From Neurospora tetraspora (taxonomy: Eukaryota; Ascomycota; Sordariomycetes; Sordariales; Sordariaceae), in the NCBI RefSeq assembly GCF_033439725.1, contig NW_026944383.1:7130001-7194000 (forward strand): a DNA stretch of 64,000 nucleotides. The letters run 5' to 3'. The notes below the pieces were generated by a model. The model ran no database searches. It worked only from the letters and a program-made list of their open reading frames with translations, and was not told the DNA's origin. The translations under genes and the position numbers were made by a program. Position 1 is the first letter of the stretch; the number at the start of each line of letters is the position of its first letter. Of the stretch, positions 43,740 to 56,075 are shown piece after piece.

Positions 43740-44127
43740 TGAAGGGAGGCGCAGGCGGGAATGGCAGCGATGGGAGGAGTGGGTGGATTGGGGGAGATAG
43801 GGGCCATGGGGATGCAACATGAGCCGACGATGTGGATGGGAGCAGATAGGTAGGTTTTATATGAGTGCGATGATGAGGGAGATGGGAATGAACACAGCGA
43901 TGGGGGCAATGGGACCGCAAAGTGGGCCAGCGATGGGAGAAACGCCATTCGACTTGGAGGCCACAATGAGACAGGCAGGAGCTACCACTAACTCAACAAT
44001 GGGAAGGAGCACACCGTCGACACTCGAAATGATGCAAGCAGAGGCATCGAGAAGAGCCGCCGAGGCGGAAGCAGCGATGAGGGCGATGTCAGGGATGCAG
44101 AGTAGCAACCCATGGGGACAGCAGTAG
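43740..44127 (+). pseudogene. Broken C-terminal continuation of the 2EXR gene
   Basis: After two tandem TGA codons (43737-43742) the same frame stays open for about 35 codons of Met/Gly/Ala-rich sequence. A frame change near 43850 then leads into another 90-codon Met/Ala/Glu-rich frame ending SNPWGQQ at 44127. Composition matches the tail of the 2EXR protein. It reads like a once longer C terminus broken by stops and one indel. A further unrecognised intron is possible, but I found none of the right phase. Confidence 0.45.
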
Positions 44128-44611
44128 TGGCGGTTTTGAAAGACTACACACGAGACATTCTTATTTCGAATGCTCAATGTGTATCGGTTCATAGGTAGAT
44201 AATATCGCACACCCAATGCTGCTTGCTTTACTGATTTCCGCACGCAAAGCCCACCAAGTACCTCCTAGGACTCCCTCAACCCACTCGCCGTGTATGCTTC
44301 TAGACTCCCAGTCCACAACCGACAAAATGACAGTTTCCCCAAGCTCAAGAATGTACGTGTGTCCCAGTAGTCGCATGCATACCGCCGCCATTCGATTTTA
44401 AAACCAGCAGCAAACCCCCATAGGCAAACAGAGGAAGGGACAGGACCCAGGTGTCTGGGTCATCGTATATAAGTAGTGACAAATCAGAAGAGGGGAGCAA
44501 TATGAAGAAAAGGAGCCATTAAATCATTATTCACTTAAATCATCAACCGCATATCACAATCCGTATACCAGCCTCGTGAACCTTCTCTCAGTTTCTTCCT
44601 CTTCTTCGCAT
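44128..44611. other. Convergent intergenic spacer
   Basis: 484 bp between the 2EXR locus and the 3' end of the zinc-finger regulator. AT-rich near 44515-44560. No gene recognised. Confidence 0.4.
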
Positions 44612-47600
44612 CTAGTCCGTATCCATCTTATCCGTTGGCGCCGGTGAGCCTAGTGTCACCTCCGGACTGCGACGTAATCTCATCACTTCCGCGTAACTCG
44701 CGCCAGCAGATGGTGTCCCACTTGACTGCGGCTCCCTGGATGGGTTGTCACCAGCCCCGTCCATTTCCATGTCGATCCTTTCTTCTGGAGCCTTCAAAGG
44801 GACATTCTGACTCTCAGATGCTGGCTCAATTCCAGATGCCGGTCCAGGTAAATATGACGGAGGAGGGGGCAGATATGTCTCCGATGGTGGCTGTGAAAGA
44901 GGTGCTTGAGTTTCTGATCCAGCAATCTCTTGCTCAGGCGCACCCCTGCCAATACTGGCAAGCATTGCTTCGTTCTCCAATACGGAGTCAGCAACTAGCT
45001 TGAGATTTTGTGCGTCCCTGGCGCTGAGGCCTTGCTGTTTCATAGGCTCTTGCTCTGGAATCTCTCTTGGTAGGGTTTGGATATGAGGAGGCGGCGGCAG
45101 CGCGTGCGTGGACTCTCGGCGCCGGTGCATCTCAAGCTCAATATCAAGCTCTTTTCCCTTGTCGGTGCTTGCAGTAGTGGGCGTCTTTGTGGCTAAAGAG
45201 TCCTTCCTGGTGGTTGCGCTGCTGCTGCCCGCCGTCTTTGGGGTCGACGGGACGATGACATTCAAAACGCAGTCGTCCAAATGCTCGTAGAATTCCTGCG
45301 CAGTAGCAAACTGACTTTGGCAGATGCTACATCTAGCGCCTACACCACCGGACCGCCCCCCGGTGGTCAGTATTAACTTCCTGCTATTTGGTGGTGTCTG
45401 TTCAACGTTGTGCACGGCGGTCAAGTGGCGTTTGAACACATCGGCCCGGTTGAAAGCCTTCTCATATGCCGTCCCAGCTCCAGGACAAAAGGGGCATACC
45501 ATTGTGCCCTTGTAATGCGTCAGCGCATGTCTGTTTTTGTCATACTTTCTGGCAAACCCCTTGATGTGGTATTCACAGGACTCTATGGGGCACTTCTCGG
45601 GTCTTTCTTCCATGTGTGTGAGCATGTGTGCCGTGAGATCCTTAAACACTCGGCCGCATTCAGGAATAGGACAACGGTTTCGAGCAGATGAGGTCGCGCT
45701 GGGCGGGTGTGATGACTCATCAACTTTCAACCCCGGGTTGGGAGCAAGGAAAACTCCCTGGCCGCCTTGCATTATGAGTTGCGGCGGCCCATTAGCGCCA
45801 AGCCTGTCAAGAGAAGGCATCAATAACGGCGGACCATGGTGTGGTTGTGGTGGAGGAGGTGGTGGAGGAGCTGGGGCAAGACGCGGCGCCTCCAACACTG
45901 GAGCGTGTTGTTCAGTCGGTGACATAAAGTCATGCATCGACTTGAAGTCTTGTGGCTCATCTTCACCACTTGAGGCGTCATCCTGATCCTGAATATCGAT
46001 GGACTGCCGAACCTCACGCATCCAGTCCTTAAGAATCGCCATGGGCGGCCAGTCTCCGCTTGCTTTGCCCCCACGGTGAGGATTGAAATGCGCTCTCCTC
46101 AGATGTGCAGCGGCATTATAGTAGGCTCCATATCGTTTTTGTGTTACGCATGCCTTGCACTTTGCCAGTGGAACGACGGGTAAGGGGGAGCCTGGCTCAT
46201 GCGGTTCCGTGCATACCCATCTCTTAACCAAGGCAGCGTGTTTCGCATCGTTGTGCCTCCGAAGTTCATGCTCGCCTCGGAACCCCTCTGGATATTCGTT
46301 GCACTTCGTACAGTATACTCTTCGCAAGGGTGGCCGCTGGTATGAGGATCTGATTCTTGCAGCAGCAATGGGTGACGTTGGGCCTCGGCCACCTGGCCTC
46401 ACATATGTTGGGCTTTCAGCAACAGTATGCCGCCTTCCCGCCTCCATCACTTGAGGAGAAGTCAGGATCCGATCTGACTCTCCTTTGAAAACATTGTAGG
46501 AAAAAGGCTCCTTCTCTGGTTGGATTGATGTCATGGAATGCCATGGATTGGCAATGGATCGTGTATCTGGCAGTGGCTTTCTGACATCTTCCCCCGATCT
46601 TGTAATGGGAGGCAGAAGAAAGGATCCAGGCTTTGCTGGTGACCTCTGCTTCAGGAACCCATTGAAATAGGGTCCTTCTATCTCCCCACTACCAAGATAC
46701 ATCAGAAAGTCCTTGGTGGTTGAGATGCCCCGTTCCGTCCACGTGCCCCTTTCCAAGACAGTGGCTGCGGAAGCCAATAGCTCGCGGTCACCATGACTCA
46801 TCTCGATATCGGACCCGTCAAGCAGCATAGGCGCGGACCAAGCAAATACGCTAACTAGCGCTTTGTATACGGCATGCATGGCAGGAACGCCTTGCTGTGA
46901 GGGAGAAGTTATCCGTGATTGCGCCATTCGGTCCACCAACAAAGTTCTCACTACACCGAATATGCATAGTGAGTAGAAGGTAGCGAGCCAGCTCCGAGGG
47001 TCCGGTAGTGTAGGTCGCATTGTCTGGGCTTCAAACGCCTGGAGAAACTGTGTCATGCAGTTGTACAACACACGGAAGCGGCCGCACGTGTCCACATCGT
47101 CGAAGACCATATGGCTTCCGGGGCTCGTCGTCTCTCCATGAATTGCGGGTTCCGGCTGCTGAAAGTCGTAGAAAAGCGTTTCGCGAAGCAGAAGCTTGGC
47201 TCGATATAGGACAGGGTAGGCCGTCACTTCGTGCATTCGTCCGTCTGAGATCGACCCGCTCAAGTGTAGCAGCTTCCAAAAGTTGTACATGGTCCCATTC
47301 AAGTTCCAACTAGAGGCAAGGACGTTTAGAACAGGGGGTGACCGTTCGACGGGTTCATGGGAGAATGAAGCGAGTGTTGGATTGGCGAGCGGCAGGTTCG
47401 AGAGGTCGTCTGTCCACCAGAAGCGATCATTAAAATCCAAATGAGCTTTTACCATGTTGGTGACATCTGGGCCAACGGCGTAACCTCTGTCCAAGAATTC
47501 GTTCATGCTGCGGCGAATAGCAAGAGGAGATGTCATGGGCGTCTGCATCTGTCTGGGTGACAGATAGGCTGAGAGGTCGATCAGCATATGAGGTCTCACG

Positions 47601-49218
47601 TACGGCAGGATTCCACGTACCTGGAAGCATAATGTCGGTGAGATTACTCAGTGATCCTCGGAAACACCCAATGGCTCTCCAGAAATCATTATCCGGTGAG
47701 CTTGCGATGTCGGGGCAGAATGCACAGGGATCGTTGGAATCGCACTGTACAAGTTAGTCAATACTCCGTGTATCGCAAGGGAAGCTTACTCACGCTCTTC
47801 TTCATTGTTCTACACCGTAAACAGGGTCCATTTTCCCTCAGAAGTCGAAGCTCTCCTATGGACTCCAGACGTGGCTGGCCCACTCGGCTACGCTTCAGGG
47901 GCGGAAGTAATGGGTCAACCTCGGAGTCGACCGACCCTCTGGGAGGCCCAGGAGGTTTCTCCGGAACAAACGAATAGCTTTTAAGGACTTCCCGGTGATC
48001 CTTTGGCTGACTACTTGTAGCCAAGGGAGCGAGTTGAAGGCCGGAGTTAGGACGAGGCAGGTGGTGATACGAAGACGGCGGCTTGTGATATTCACCATTA
48101 TAGCTCACACTCGACGGTTCAGGGAAAATCATGGGCGGGGTGCCACCGAAGGAGAGACCTGAATCCCTCTTGTACACGGCCGCGTGCTCTTTGACATGCT
48201 GGTCCCGGTCATCTGGATGAGGATATCCGTAGATGTAGTGTGTGCAACGCTCGTCCCAACACTTGTAGGAGTGATGTTGACGGAAAGCCAGCGGCAAGCT
48301 GTCACGCAACCGAACGGCTTTGCTGACGGGATCGTAATGAGACAGATTTCTGTCTAGCCAAGCGGCATACCCTTCCGGTGCTAGGTCGCGGTAAAAGGCG
48401 TACTTGAGCATGTCGACAAATCTGGGGTCACCGAGATCGACGCCTAATGGCAACACAGATGGGTTTAGAACAGATTCAAGACAAAACAGGCGGGAGGATG
48501 GTGACCTACCGTGCTCGAGACATGCACTCTCGATACATTCGCACTGATACTGAAGTGATCTCGCTTCCTCGATGTCAGACAAGACGGGAATCTTGTCAGA
48601 CGACACTGTTTATGGCGCCATCAGCACGGGTGGCGCTTGGGTTGGTCCCACAAATCGGGACGTGAGGCTAATAAGACATGACGGGATAATGGATGGTATG
48701 GGATAAAGAAAGGCAGAGGGACGGAAAAGCTCACGATTCTCGTCGGCATATGCGCGCAGGACACGGTACTTATGGCGCAACATGTCAAGCTCCACCTTGA
48801 TGTTGGGTCCATATCTCTGAGGAAGAAGAGCGGCCAGCTTGGCCTGGATCTCGGCTTGTTGGTCGAGTAAGTGCTTGATGGCGGGATCCAGGGATGGGTC
48901 ATAAGGCACAGACGAAGGTGGCGGCGCAGATGGATGAGGATGGGCGTGTGTGTGGGCGTGAGGATGTGCGTGACTGTGAGGATGAGACGCCTGTTGAGGT
49001 GCAGCTACGGAGGCTGCAACGGAGCCGGGTCCGGTACCGGTGGCCGGACTGTGGCTGGGGCCGGGACCGGGGCCCGGAGGAGGTGCAAGGACCGACGGTG
49101 GAGGTGGGGGCGGCGGCGCAGTTAATGAGTTACGGTGGTCCGGGCGCGAGAGGGCCGGCGACTGGACCGGTTGCGCTGGCGCCGGAGGCGGAGGGGGCGC
49201 GATATGTTCGGTGGCCAT
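44612..49218 (-). CDS. C2H2 and zinc-cluster-like regulatory protein
   Basis: Predicted 1436 aa from five exons: 49218-48735, 48605-48510, 48443-47794, 47744-47621 and 47568-44612. Introns of 129, 66, 49 and 52 nt have GTGAGC, GTAGGT, GTGAGT and GTACGT donors. The N-terminal 110 residues are Pro- and His-rich, followed by a probable coiled coil (about 115-155). A C2H2-like unit (CWDERC, then HVKEH) precedes a Zn2Cys6-like cluster at residues 401-420 with cysteines at 401, 404, 411, 417 and 420; intron 3 splits this cluster. Further zinc units lie in the long last exon (YCTKC, CPIPEC, CPIESC, CPFC, CSIC). A nuclear DNA-binding role is likely. The middle region before the fingers looks like a fungal-specific domain I cannot name with confidence. 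Confidence 0.85.
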
Positions 49219-52200
49219 GGCGCGTGTGGTTGAACAATAGCGTTTGGATTGGGGCCGGCGCTAAGGGCGACGCCGACTAGGTCGCACTGCCGAGTGCGTA
49301 AGAGATGAGGCGAGCAAGATTGAGAAAGCCTCCGGACCCGACAACGACGGCGATAGCGACGGGCTTGCGCGCTCAACAGGCCAAGCGGTGCGAGAGTGAA
49401 AAGATACCGAGAACACCGAAGTCCCGTCTAGATGAAGTCCCCTCTGGATACTGCCGATAGCCCTGGGCAACCAATGTTGCACCAGCTTCAGCTTGAAAGC
49501 CCACCAACGAACTTCTTCCAATCTTCACGCATCAACAAGGGCCTCTGTGAGTTGAATTGCGCAACATGATAGAGACGAGACGAAGGGCTGTGACGGACTG
49601 CGGGCTACGGACTGCGGCTTGTGGGAGCTGGGGTGCTTGGGCAGCTGCGTTGCATCACAAGGACATTCTGCTGGCGCGGACGTCGGGGCGGCACGGGGTG
49701 GTTGACGGTAGTCGGTACAAGCAGTACGGGAGGACGGAGGAGGGAATCAAGCGGATGGGCCGATGGGGAAGCGGACGGAGAAGCGGAGAGGCGGAGATGA
49801 CGGGGAGGCGCGACAACGGGGGTGGCCGATGGAGAGAAGTGGAGGATTTTGTTTGGCGAGCGTTCGGTGCGGTGCCGTGTGGGTTTTCGGAACTGATGTG
49901 CGTGGGCGGGTTGAAGGAAAGCTCACTGCAGGGCCTCGGCTGCTCAGCCTCAACAGAGATGATTCCTTCTTGTTGAGGAGAGCACGGAACAATGCGGACA
50001 AGTCCCCACGAGGGACAGAACGACACAAGCAAAGATCGAAGCCGGAACGTAGATTTTCTGGTTCGGTTTCAGATGACGAGCTAGCCAGTGGGATGGAAGT
50101 CAAGCGGGAGGTGCGAGTCTCCCGCACTTTCCTATTCCTTGTCTGCCTGCCTGCCCCGGAGATACTGCAGTGCCGTGGATGATTACAAGTCTGGAGCGGG
50201 AAGGTAGCGACCGCGGGCTGAGCTGGAGCCCTGTCACAGTCCGAACGCTGACAAGTCCCGTCCTAGGCTGTCTTGGCTGCTGCGACTGCCGCCGGCGCTT
50301 GTTTCTACCTCAGACTGTCTGGGCTTTGGAAGGCACGGGCACCTTGTCTCAAATCATCGGTCTTTCCTTTTTTTTCATGGGGGAACTTTTCCTGTGTGAA
50401 CGGTAGGCAGTTGTAAGAGGGGGAAGGAACAAAGACAACCTAAAGAGCGTAGAATTGTGGGAGGAGCATTGGAAAGCTCCGAAAGGTAGTCAGGCACATT
50501 GACATGATTCCCGTCACTGCAAGACTGAAGAGAGATAAGGAACGGGCGTTTATCATCAGCCCCAGGTTGCTTGCGGCCAGCTTCAGCCAATGGAGGAGGA
50601 AGTAAAGACGTCGCAAGCTTTCCTGAGGTCCGAGCTGCCGACTATTTGACAGCTACAGCTGGAAGTTTCTGGACGAAGAGCTTTTCTTTGGGTTATGTAC
50701 CTCGGCTAGCCAGCTTCATCAGGCTACCCGACCAGGATAAATGCCCGGGCACTTACCAACCTCTTATCTGCCCATATGTTTCTTCACTCCTGCCTCTACT
50801 CCCGTCTTGCCGTCCTTCACGTCAACCTCGTCCTCTGGAGAAGACGGTTCTTCTCAGACGGTCAAGTCAACCTCAAGCTCAGCTTGGACGCACATACGTA
50901 TGCCACCACCATATCCACCACCCATGATCCATCCATCCCGCTGCGCAGCTCACTGCATGTCTGCAAGTGCAGTCCACCACACATGCACATGTATATTACA
51001 CCTGAGCTTTCAAACGACAAATGGCATTTTTTGCTCGGCTAGCCACCTCCTCCGCATGGAACCCCCCTTCGGCGGGAGAAGCAGAGTCGGCCAAGTCGAC
51101 TGGACGCCTCAACGCCCTGGGAGCGATAGAAGGAGTCGCGATGTGAAAATGGAACTCACCGTGTAGGGCTCCTCGGAGCCTTGCCGCATCTGGGCTAGCC
51201 TGCATGTGCTGACCCAGGTCTCGACGACCGTTGAAAGCGTGTCCGGGCCATGTCCGGCGGGGGCAGGCTCAATCTCCCGCCAAGCGGCCAACGGTCCAAT
51301 GGCCATCTGCCATCGGGGATGAGAGGTGGATGCCAGCTTTGTGGAGTGCGGGACTCCACTGGAGCTTGCTGTGGGGTAAGAGCTCCGCTTCAGTTGCTTC
51401 TTCATGTGTGACGGAATTCCACTGCAACACAACATCATCCTCCATTTCAGCCAGGCAGTCACAGCCTGCGCATGTCTCTTGCCAATCACTGCAATGTCAA
51501 TTCTCATGGCAGATGCCAGATGCCATTTACACTGGAGAGAAACGGGTCGGTCTTCGGCTGTCACGACTTCCCGCTGTCAGCTAGCCGGCCATGTCGGCGT
51601 CTGACTTGCCCGCGCCTCTAAGACGGCACGCCAACAGAGCTATACAAGTGTTGATGCTACGAATCTGACCGACTTCATTTTCGCTCTCTCAAGGTGCTCG
51701 ATGCCAGGCTGGAACAGGCGAGACGCATGCAGCCCTTAGTGCAGGTCACATCGGTCCAGTCGCTTACGCATGGGAATCAAGAACGGCACGGCGGGTGGGA
51801 AACTACCTACATATTAATTGATAGAATACATATGGGATATGGGATGGACGGACGATACAGGGCGGACCATGGGTGGTGATGTTGGAAGGCTTACAGCACT
51901 CACACACACACTTCCACCTGTCATCCGTTCAAACCGTAGCATTGCGGCAGGACAGAGCGTGAACTCTTCTCAATCAGACCCTTGGAGAGCCGCCAACAGC
52001 ATCGACACAAGGGACAGCTGGTCCCTGAACACCAATATTCTCGGCACTTCTCGGACTGCCGTGCTTCAACGGCGTGACATCGGCCCATCCTCGAGCTAGG
52101 TATACCGCTACCTTGCGAGCCTATGGTCACATTGAGAGACTGGTTTTCGAAAAGAAACAAACATCTGGATCCCCTCAATTCCTCCACCAGCGTTCATCTA

Positions 52201-53673
52201 GATGTCTATGAAGTATGTTTCACAACATCCATTATCATAAACGCCAGAAGGACCGGTCAAGAGTAAAGGTGACCAACTTTCCACTCCCCATACTTAACTC
52301 GAAACTGCAGCTAGCCTGAAATCGCAGGTGAACCTAGCGAGTGTGGTCCATGGTCCTGCACAGACCTAACAGCCCCCCTTTCTACCCAAAAACCGTCATC
52401 GAATCGCGGTTCTTTACAGACCTCCATCCAAGGCGGACGGTCAAGAAGTCTTATCATACGGGGGTGCTATAGACCATAAGATCTGATTGGCACGTTGGAG
52501 ACGATAGACAGTATCCCTGTTCGTCCCAACCACCCCATTCGTTCTCTAGCAGCACCACGAGCTCAACGGCTTTCTCAGCTATGTCTTGCCAGTCGGACAT
52601 AATGGGCTATCCGAAAGGCTTCTTCCTGTCTTCAGTCTACGAGGTGCTAGGGCTGGCTATCTATTCTTACTCTCTGAACCCTCGTAGGTCTTCCCACACT
52701 TCCCACATATCTGACAGCTTCTGACAGCCCATAGCAGCCGCTACAACACTCAGATATCAAGTATCATACAATATTTTCTACAGGGGGGGATTTACCGGAA
52801 ACTTTGATGAGTTCCCTCCGCACAAGTACTCGGGGGTTCGGGCCGCTTCTGGTGTTGGCCACTCTTTTCCATGAGAGAGAGAGAGAGAGAGAGGAAGGGG
52901 GGGGGGAGCTTGGCCAACACCAAAAGCGACCCGAACCCCCGAGTACAGACATCCTAAACCCTCTCATCTACTCGAGGATGTGAGAATAAGAATAGGGAGG
53001 AGAAAAGCATGAGAAAGAAGACGAGGATGATGATGATCACTAAGATGGCGATAAGAATGTGGACGACGAAGACTGGGTGTTACTTGAGGGCATCGCCACA
53101 TCTAAAGGGTCTCGAGCGCAATGCTGGAAACATCAAGATGCTGGAATTTACGAGACGGAAGTGGGCTAATGACAAAGCAGCTGCCATCATGTGCGAGCCC
53201 GCCCACTGGTGTCTAAAGAGCAACAACTGGGGATCAACCTAGGGAAGCTCTATGACAACTAACAAAACAAGTTTGCAACTTTTATCAAGTCAAGTCTGGC
53301 CCCGAACTTGACCCAATTGGGCCAATTTTTGGCTAGATTTGGCTTGCTTGTGTACGGCTTGATTTATGTGAAGCACAAGTTGTGTTCTTGGCCGTCGGCG
53401 AAGCGTTTCATGTTTCGAGAGACGATATTACAAAGGTTATCACGAGTCTGGCCATGTTTGTTACATACAACTGGTTCATTCTCAAGTCAGGTAAGTGCCA
53501 TCCTACTTATACATCTGTCACTTGTGTTGAAGCCATCACTATGTCTTGGCTACCTTGGCGCAAGGGTGGATATGATCCACACATGGCTACCCTATATATA
53601 AGTCGGACTTCGTCCTCCTTCTCCGTTGTCGTCTCTCTTTCTCTTCAATCAATTAAGACATTCACCACTATTT
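49219..53673. other. 4.5-kb gene-poor region
   Basis: No convincing CDS. The part next to 49218 is the promoter and leader of the zinc regulator. A 36-bp inverted repeat with a GA-repeat loop lies at 52826-52946. A short protein-like stretch at about 53382-53497, followed by a good GTAAGT donor, may be an exon or relic but could not be joined to anything. Confidence 0.4.
52826..52946. repeat. 36-bp inverted repeat around a GA microsatellite
   Basis: The arm GTACTCGGGGGTTCGGG... (52826-52861) returns as its reverse complement at 52911-52946 with 34 of 36 positions identical. The 49-nt loop holds a (GA)n tract (about 52873-52893) and a G run. No target-site duplication is obvious. It may be a small foldback element or a hairpin-forming structure. 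Confidence 0.75.
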
Positions 53674-55656
53674 TCATCGTCTCTCGTAATCACCTCCCTC
53701 CTCCGTATGGTTCAACCACTTGGACTGATCCAAAGCCTCCTGCAACTTGAAAATCACCTCATCACAGAATTCTTGACAAAATTTCTCGTTATGCAAGCCA
53801 CCGATGTTGACGAAGCTCCGAAGACACCACATTACCGCGGAAGCGCATTCTGGCCCGGCTTCCTGGAGGACCTCACCTTCATACCTCCTTCCGGTGCTGC
53901 ACTTTGCCTCACACTCTTGGAAGGTCATCATGCTGGCGTTTTGCTCTGCGTTGACGCCGAGTTCATCTATAACCCTTCCGAGCATGATTTGGATCAGAAT
54001 AAGACCAAATGACGACGCGGTCATCTCGCGTGGCCGTGTTCCCGTCAGGTCGCTTGGTTCGAGCATGATAGGCGGGCTAGAGGAAGGCAGGACCTTGGAG
54101 ATGAAAGGTCTATACGGGAAATATGGTCCGAACTCGGGCAACGAGGAATAACGTGAAGATAACGTGGCGGATGCGTCATTTCCTAGTCGGAACTTGACGT
54201 CGTCAAGCGTGATGGTTTTCGACAGCCAAGGGGTGTTGTAAAGGTGCAGAACGTTGATGGCAACAAGTACAGCTAGCTGTAATTTGCCTGGGAATCCAAG
54301 TAAGACTACCCCTGGGTACGCAACATCTCGCTGAAGCAATTGACGCAGAGTAAAATCAGTAGGGAGGGTATGAAGCAGCCGAGGTATGTGAGGCACCCGA
54401 CTACACCTATCATTTCCTGACTGTTGAAGCACTGGTGCGTATAAGCCAAACAAGCGGTGGATTTCTCGGTCCTGGATGAACCCGTAAAGCACACGGTCGT
54501 TTGCTGTTGTGGGACTCATCTGTTGCAGTCTGATCATCTGACATAATCCAAGACCTGACGGTGATTGCGCCATGCTCATGAGCTCGGGTTTCGGTTTGAG
54601 GATCAGTTTGAGGGACTCTCGAATGAGTGTGCGTGTGGCCCTAGTTCTCTTGGTGAGTCTTTGCCTAAAGCTTTGGGGCTCTGGCTGCGATCCTCCTTTA
54701 CCAGATTCTTCAGAGGTACTTTCGGCAATTCTGATCGAAAGGTTATACCATTCTGATGGAATTTGCGTCGGGTAACCGCTAGTTGCCGTGTTGTTATATA
54801 GCCCCAGCGCCACATGAAAGTCCAACTCCTTAATCACCTCTTTCTCGACGCTGCCAGGCTCCATCTCCAAATCCCTCAAGCTCAATCTTAGACAGGCGTC
54901 ATGCGGGCTTGCACAGCAGACTACTGTAGCTCCGTCCAGAGCTGTGAACAAGCTTCCAGAAAGATCTCGCAAGAGTTTGGTGAAGTGCCACTGTGAGCGG
55001 TATCGACGAGAAAACTCTAGCTTTTTGCTGCCGTTGGCGAGTGTATTGAGGCGGTTGTTCACCGAACTGATTTCCGCGAGTATGGCGTCATACTCCTTGT
55101 GGAAGAGGCTGAAGGCAGTTTTTATCTTGACCTCATTCAGTCTAGTGGTGAGGTTGTTCTTGACTTGCTAGTCAGCATCATGTTCCATGGGGAGTCACAA
55201 GGCGGCACACCCAGAGATGTATAGCAATCTCGTAGGTCCGTGCCTGGTAGAAAAGATGTATGTCATTTAACAAGTGGAAAAGCAGGAGTAAATACCTTGA
55301 GATCTTGCCTAGAGGTAATTCCCAATTTCTCCTTCAATTCTCAGTTCCTCTGTTCCCTTCTCCACAGCATGATAAGAATCCCGGAGCCGAAGACGAAGTT
55401 TCTTGTTGAACTCTTTATTCTTCCATTCGGGGCCGAAAGGATCGTCGAGCATTATTTTAACTTGAGAACTGAGCACGATGTCTTCCAGGAGGGTTTCGCA
55501 AGTGTTCCTGAAAATTTGAAGCTCGCTCACCAGCCCTGTCTCGAGCGCGCCCAAAAGCCGTGTGGCATTCTTGCGGGAAGATGATAGGTCCCTGTATTGT
55601 TGAATTGCTTTGATTGCAATGGGAAACACGCCGAGAACAAGACCCGCGACCTCCAT
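53674..55656 (-). pseudogene. DUF7580-like fungal protein gene with a frameshift
   Basis: Probable exons: 55656-55296 (361 nt), 55243-55211 (33 nt) and 55167-53674 (1494 nt). The protein starts MEVAGLVLGVFPIAIKAI, typical for the N terminus of this fungal accessory family. The last exon carries the family's C-terminal blocks, for example INVLHLYNTPWLSK and the LILIQIMLGRVIDEL segment before a Cys/Leu-rich end. Exon 1 is one base longer than a multiple of three. As read, it stops at TAG shortly after EELRIEGEIG, whereas the other exons fit phase 0. One surplus base, most simply in the GGG at 55321-55323, explains this. It is a recent pseudogene, a sequencing error or an unusual splice. The 43-nt second intron is short. 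Function unknown. Confidence 0.65.
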
Positions 55657-56075
55657 ACCTGACACTATCGTATAACGGGTTCCTGCGCGAAGACAGATGT
55701 TGTGTGAGATTTCGAAATTAGGCAGTGATAGCTGAACTTTGCAGTTGAGATTTTGGGCGCAGTTAGATGTGCGCACCAGATGATATTTGTTCAGCCCAAC
55801 CCAAAAGTAGTGTACTCATGACCCCTCCCCGTTTTCAAGTGGCTTTCATGTATAGCAGTTTTATTGGATATAATGAAGGTGGCTATGTTGATACGCCACT
55901 CACAAGCTGAAATGTTTGGGGTTTCATGCCTGAGGGCACATGTCCTTGTTTGATGACACCTTCGTCTTTGGGGTACTGAGGCGAAAACCACCGGATATAC
56001 CTCAAAGCCGTCATCAACTTCTCTACTCAACTCTCGAGATACACACTCTTCGTCTAATTACCAGAATCTCTAGAG
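55657..56075. promoter_or_regulatory. Divergent promoter region of the DUF7580-like/C2H2 pair
   Basis: 419 bp separate the two divergently oriented genes, so both promoters should lie here. No repeat or TATA-like box stands out. Confidence 0.4.

Noticed and set aside
53382-53750. Protein-like stretch AVGEAFHVSRDDI... followed by a GTAAGT donor
   Set aside because: Looks like a possible exon or relic, but no start, partner exon or family could be found.
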